A stretch of DNA of 16,350 nucleotides from Collinsella sp. GTDB lineage: Bacteria; Actinomycetota; Coriobacteriia; Coriobacteriales; Coriobacteriaceae. Below the pieces are notes generated by a model, which was given only the letters and a program-made list of their open reading frames with translations, searched no databases and had not been told where the DNA came from. Numbering within the stretch: the stretch's first letter is position 1; each line of letters begins with the position of its first letter. Below are positions 13,931 through 16,350 of this stretch, in pieces. The DNA is taken from contig JAHYYK010000024.1 in NCBI GenBank assembly GCA_019425005.1, positions 1 through 16,350 on the forward strand, given 5' to 3'. The position numbers and the translations under genes were made by a program.

Positions 13931-16350
13931 ATGCGCGTTTCTTACGACTGGCTCAAGACCATGATCGATATTCCGGAGGATCCCAAGACCCTTTCGGACG
14001 AATATATCCGTACCGGCACCGAGGTTGAGGCGATCGACACCGTGGGCGAGTCCTTCGACCACGTGGTGACCGCCAAGGTGCTCACCAAGACCCCGCACCC
14101 CGATAGCGACCACATGTATGTGTGCTCGGTCGATGTGGGCGACAAGAATCTCGACGCCGACGGCAACCCTGCTCCGCTGCAGATCGTCTGTGGCGCGCAG
14201 AACTTCGAGGCCGGCGACCACATCGTCACGGCCATGATTGGCGCCGTGCTTCCCGGTGACGTCAAGATCAAGAAGAGCAAGCTTCGCGGCGTCGTGTCCA
14301 TGGGCATGAACTGCTCCGCGCGCGAGCTCGGCCTGGGCGGCGACCACTCCGGCATCATGATCCTGCCCGAGGACACGCCCTGCGGCATGCCGTTTGCCGA
14401 GTACGTGGGCTCGAGCGACACCGTGCTCGACTGCGAGATTACGCCCAACCGTCCCGACTGCCTGTCCATGATCGGCATGGCCCGCGAGACCGGTGCCATC
14501 TTCGACCGCGATTTCCACGTTGAGCTGCCCGCCATCAAGGTCGAGACCGGCCGCGCGACCGACGACGAGCTTTCGGTCGAGATTGCTGACGAGGGCCTGT
14601 GCGACCGCTATGTCGCCCGCATCGTGCGCAACGTCAAGGTCGGTCCCTCGCCCGACTGGATGGTCAAGCGCCTTAACGCCCTGGGTGTGCGCCCGCACAA
14701 CAACATCGTCGACATCACCAATTACGTGATGATGCTCACCGGTCAGCCGCTGCACGCCTTTGACTTGGACACCTTTGCCGAGCGCGATGGCCATCGACGC
14801 GTGGTGGTTCGCGCCGCCCAGCAGGACGAGAAGTTCACGACGCTCGACGGCGAGGAGCGCATGCTCGACGCCGGCATGGGCCTTATCACCGACGGCGAGC
14901 GCCCCGTGGCGTTGGCCGGCGTTATGGGCGGCATGGATTCCGAGATCGAGGACGATACCGTCGACGTGATGGTCGAGAGCGCCTGCTTCAACGCCGGTCG
15001 CACCTCGCACACCAGCCGCGATCTGTCGCTGATCTCCGACGCCTCCATTCGCTTTGAGCGCCAGGTCGACGAGACCGGCTGCGTGGATGTCGCCAACGTT
15101 ACCTGCGCGCTCATCGAGGAGATCGCCGGCGGCGAGGTTGCTCCCGGCTATGTTGACGTTTTCCCCGCGCCCAAGACCATCGACAGCATTAAGCTGCGCC
15201 TGGCTCGCGTGCATGCCATCTGCGGTGCCGACATCGAGCCCGAGTTTATCGAGCGTTCGCTCACCCGTCTGGGCTGCACCGTCGAGCGCGACGGCGAGGA
15301 CTTCATGGTCACCCCGCCGAGCTTCCGCCCCGACCTGCCGCGCGAGATCGATCTGATCGAGGAGGTCCTGCGCCTGTGGGGCATGGGCCGTGTGACGGCG
15401 ACCATCCCGGCTGCCAAGAACCACATCGGCGGCCTGACCCGCGAGCAGAAGCTCACCCGTAAGGTCGGCGAGATCCTGCGCGCCTGCGGCCTCAACGAGA
15501 CCACGACTTTTGGCTTTGCCGCCCCGGGCGACCTGGAGAAGATCGGTATGTCCACCGAGGGCCGCGGTTGCCCCGTGGTGCTCATGAACCCGCTGGTAGC
15601 CGAGCAGACCGAGATGCGTCGTTCGCTGTTGCCGGGCCTGCTGCAGTCCGTGGCCTACAACGAGGCGCACGGTACGCCCAATGTGCACCTGTACGAGGTC
15701 GGCAGCCTGTTCCACGGTCGCGAGAACGCCAGCCTACCCAAGGAGACCAAGTCCGTGGCGGGTGTGCTCTCGGGCCAGTGGAGCGAGCAGTCCTGGAACA
15801 TGAAGTACCGCAAGCTGCGTTTCTTCTTTGGCAAGGGCATTGTCGAGGAGCTGCTCGCCCAGCTGCGCATCGAGAAGGTTCGCTTCCGTCCCGTCGAGGG
15901 CGAGGGCTACGCTTTCTTGCAGCCGGGTCGTGCGGCCGAGGTTCTGTCCGGCGGCACCGTACTGGGCTGGGTCGGCGAGATTCACCCCGAGGCGCGCGAG
16001 GCGATGGGCATCGATGAGGTCGTCGTTGCCTTTGAGCTCGATCTGGACAAGCTGATCAAGGGCGCCCGCAATCAGGAGAACTACCGCGAGTTCTCGCAGT
16101 ACCCGGCTGTTGAGCACGACCTTGCTATCGTGGTCGACAATGCTGTGACCTGCGAGGATCTTGAGCGCCGCATTACCAGCGCCGGCGGCAAGTTGCTCGA
16201 GGGCGTGCGCCTGTTCGACGTCTACCGCGATCCCATCCGCATCGGAGCGGGCAAGAAGTCCATGGCCTTTGCGCTTACGTATCGCTCCGACGACCACACG
16301 CTCACCAGCGAAGAGGTCGAGAAGGCGCACCAGAAGATCGTCACCAAGGT
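13931..16350 (+). CDS. pheT: Phenylalanine--tRNA ligase beta subunit (3' end beyond window)
   Basis: PheT partners PheS, recognises tRNA-Phe and edits mischarged Tyr. The frame is open for 806 codons and continues past the right edge, so only a short C-terminal tail is missing. It opens with RVSYDWLKTMIDIP. The tRNA-binding OB domain follows at about 42-150, with TPHPDSDHMYVCSVDVG and KLRGVVSMGMNCSARELGL. ITPNRPDCLS lies at 170-179, then the B3/B4 editing region containing NNIVDITNYVMMLTGQPLHAFD. The B5 and catalytic-like core contain PPSFRPDLPREIDLIEEV and MNPLVAEQTEMRRSLLPG. The C-terminal anticodon-binding (FDX-ACB) domain begins near YREFSQYPAVEHDLAIVV. The ATG at 13931 has AAAGGAG at 13915-13921. 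It follows pheS by 180 bases, an unusually long and structured gap, and should share the T-box control. Confidence 0.97.
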   Translation, partial: MRVSYDWLKTMIDIPEDPKTLSDEYIRTGTEVEAIDTVGESFDHVVTAKVLTKTPHPDSDHMYVCSVDVGDKNLDADGNPAPLQIVCGAQNFEAGDHIVTAMIGAVLPGDVKIKKSKLRGVVSMGMNCSARELGLGGDHSGIMILPEDTPCGMPFAEYVGSSDTVLDCEITPNRPDCLSMIGMARETGAIFDRDFHVELPAIKVETGRATDDELSVEIADEGLCDRYVARIVRNVKVGPSPDWMVKRLNALGVRPHNNIVDITNYVMMLTGQPLHAFDLDTFAERDGHRRVVVRAAQQDEKFTTLDGEERMLDAGMGLITDGERPVALAGVMGGMDSEIEDDTVDVMVESACFNAGRTSHTSRDLSLISDASIRFERQVDETGCVDVANVTCALIEEIAGGEVAPGYVDVFPAPKTIDSIKLRLARVHAICGADIEPEFIERSLTRLGCTVERDGEDFMVTPPSFRPDLPREIDLIEEVLRLWGMGRVTATIPAAKNHIGGLTREQKLTRKVGEILRACGLNETTTFGFAAPGDLEKIGMSTEGRGCPVVLMNPLVAEQTEMRRSLLPGLLQSVAYNEAHGTPNVHLYEVGSLFHGRENASLPKETKSVAGVLSGQWSEQSWNMKYRKLRFFFGKGIVEELLAQLRIEKVRFRPVEGEGYAFLQPGRAAEVLSGGTVLGWVGEIHPEAREAMGIDEVVVAFELDLDKLIKGARNQENYREFSQYPAVEHDLAIVVDNAVTCEDLERRITSAGGKLLEGVRLFDVYRDPIRIGAGKKSMAFALTYRSDDHTLTSEEVEKAHQKIVTK

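Noticed and set aside
12968..15715. A 915-codon open frame on the minus strand across pheS and pheT
   Set aside because: It is the antisense shadow of strongly biased GC-rich codons in two certain genes; its translation is rich in Val, Ala, Gly, His and Asp with no domain, and it crosses the pheS-pheT spacer.

Overview
The window reads as chromosome from a high-GC Gram-positive, most likely a member of the Coriobacteriia close to Collinsella. This is an inference from GC-rich codon use, a class I T-box ahead of pheST, a DUF4012 membrane protein and the general look of the proteins. No database comparison was possible.

Layout from left to right. Positions 1-115 hold the last codons of an upstream gene and its terminator. 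Positions 128-830 are a decayed mannose-family PTS permease remnant in which the start of EIIC is joined to the end of EIID; it carries two 1-base shifts and a nonsense codon and is followed by a terminator. Positions about 960-4822 form a small accessory-looking stretch: an AlbA_2/Schlafen-type regulator preceded by repeated short boxes, an unrecognised minus-strand gene, a possibly frameshifted gene resembling the SRA-like part of HNH restriction enzymes, a small zinc-ribbon protein, and a convergent DUF5710 protein with its own paired CxxC motifs. A standalone tRNA-Val(GAC) with promoter, encoded CCA and terminator lies at 5109-5290 on the minus strand.

From 5522 onward the window is more conserved: an EamA-type transporter, a large single-pass DUF4012 protein with a long low-complexity cytoplasmic head, glmM (phosphoglucosamine mutase, which makes the peptidoglycan precursor glucosamine-1-phosphate), and a minus-strand M32 carboxypeptidase. 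Divergent from the last is pheS-pheT (phenylalanyl-tRNA synthetase alpha and beta), led by a T-box riboswitch with a UUC specifier and a terminator. pheT runs off the right edge.

No clearly new multi-gene system is evident. The items most worth a second look are the nested hairpin element between pheS and pheT, the repeated boxes in front of the AlbA_2 regulator, the frameshifted restriction-like gene, the two neighbouring small Cys-pair proteins, and the hairpin sitting directly in front of the glmM ribosome binding site.
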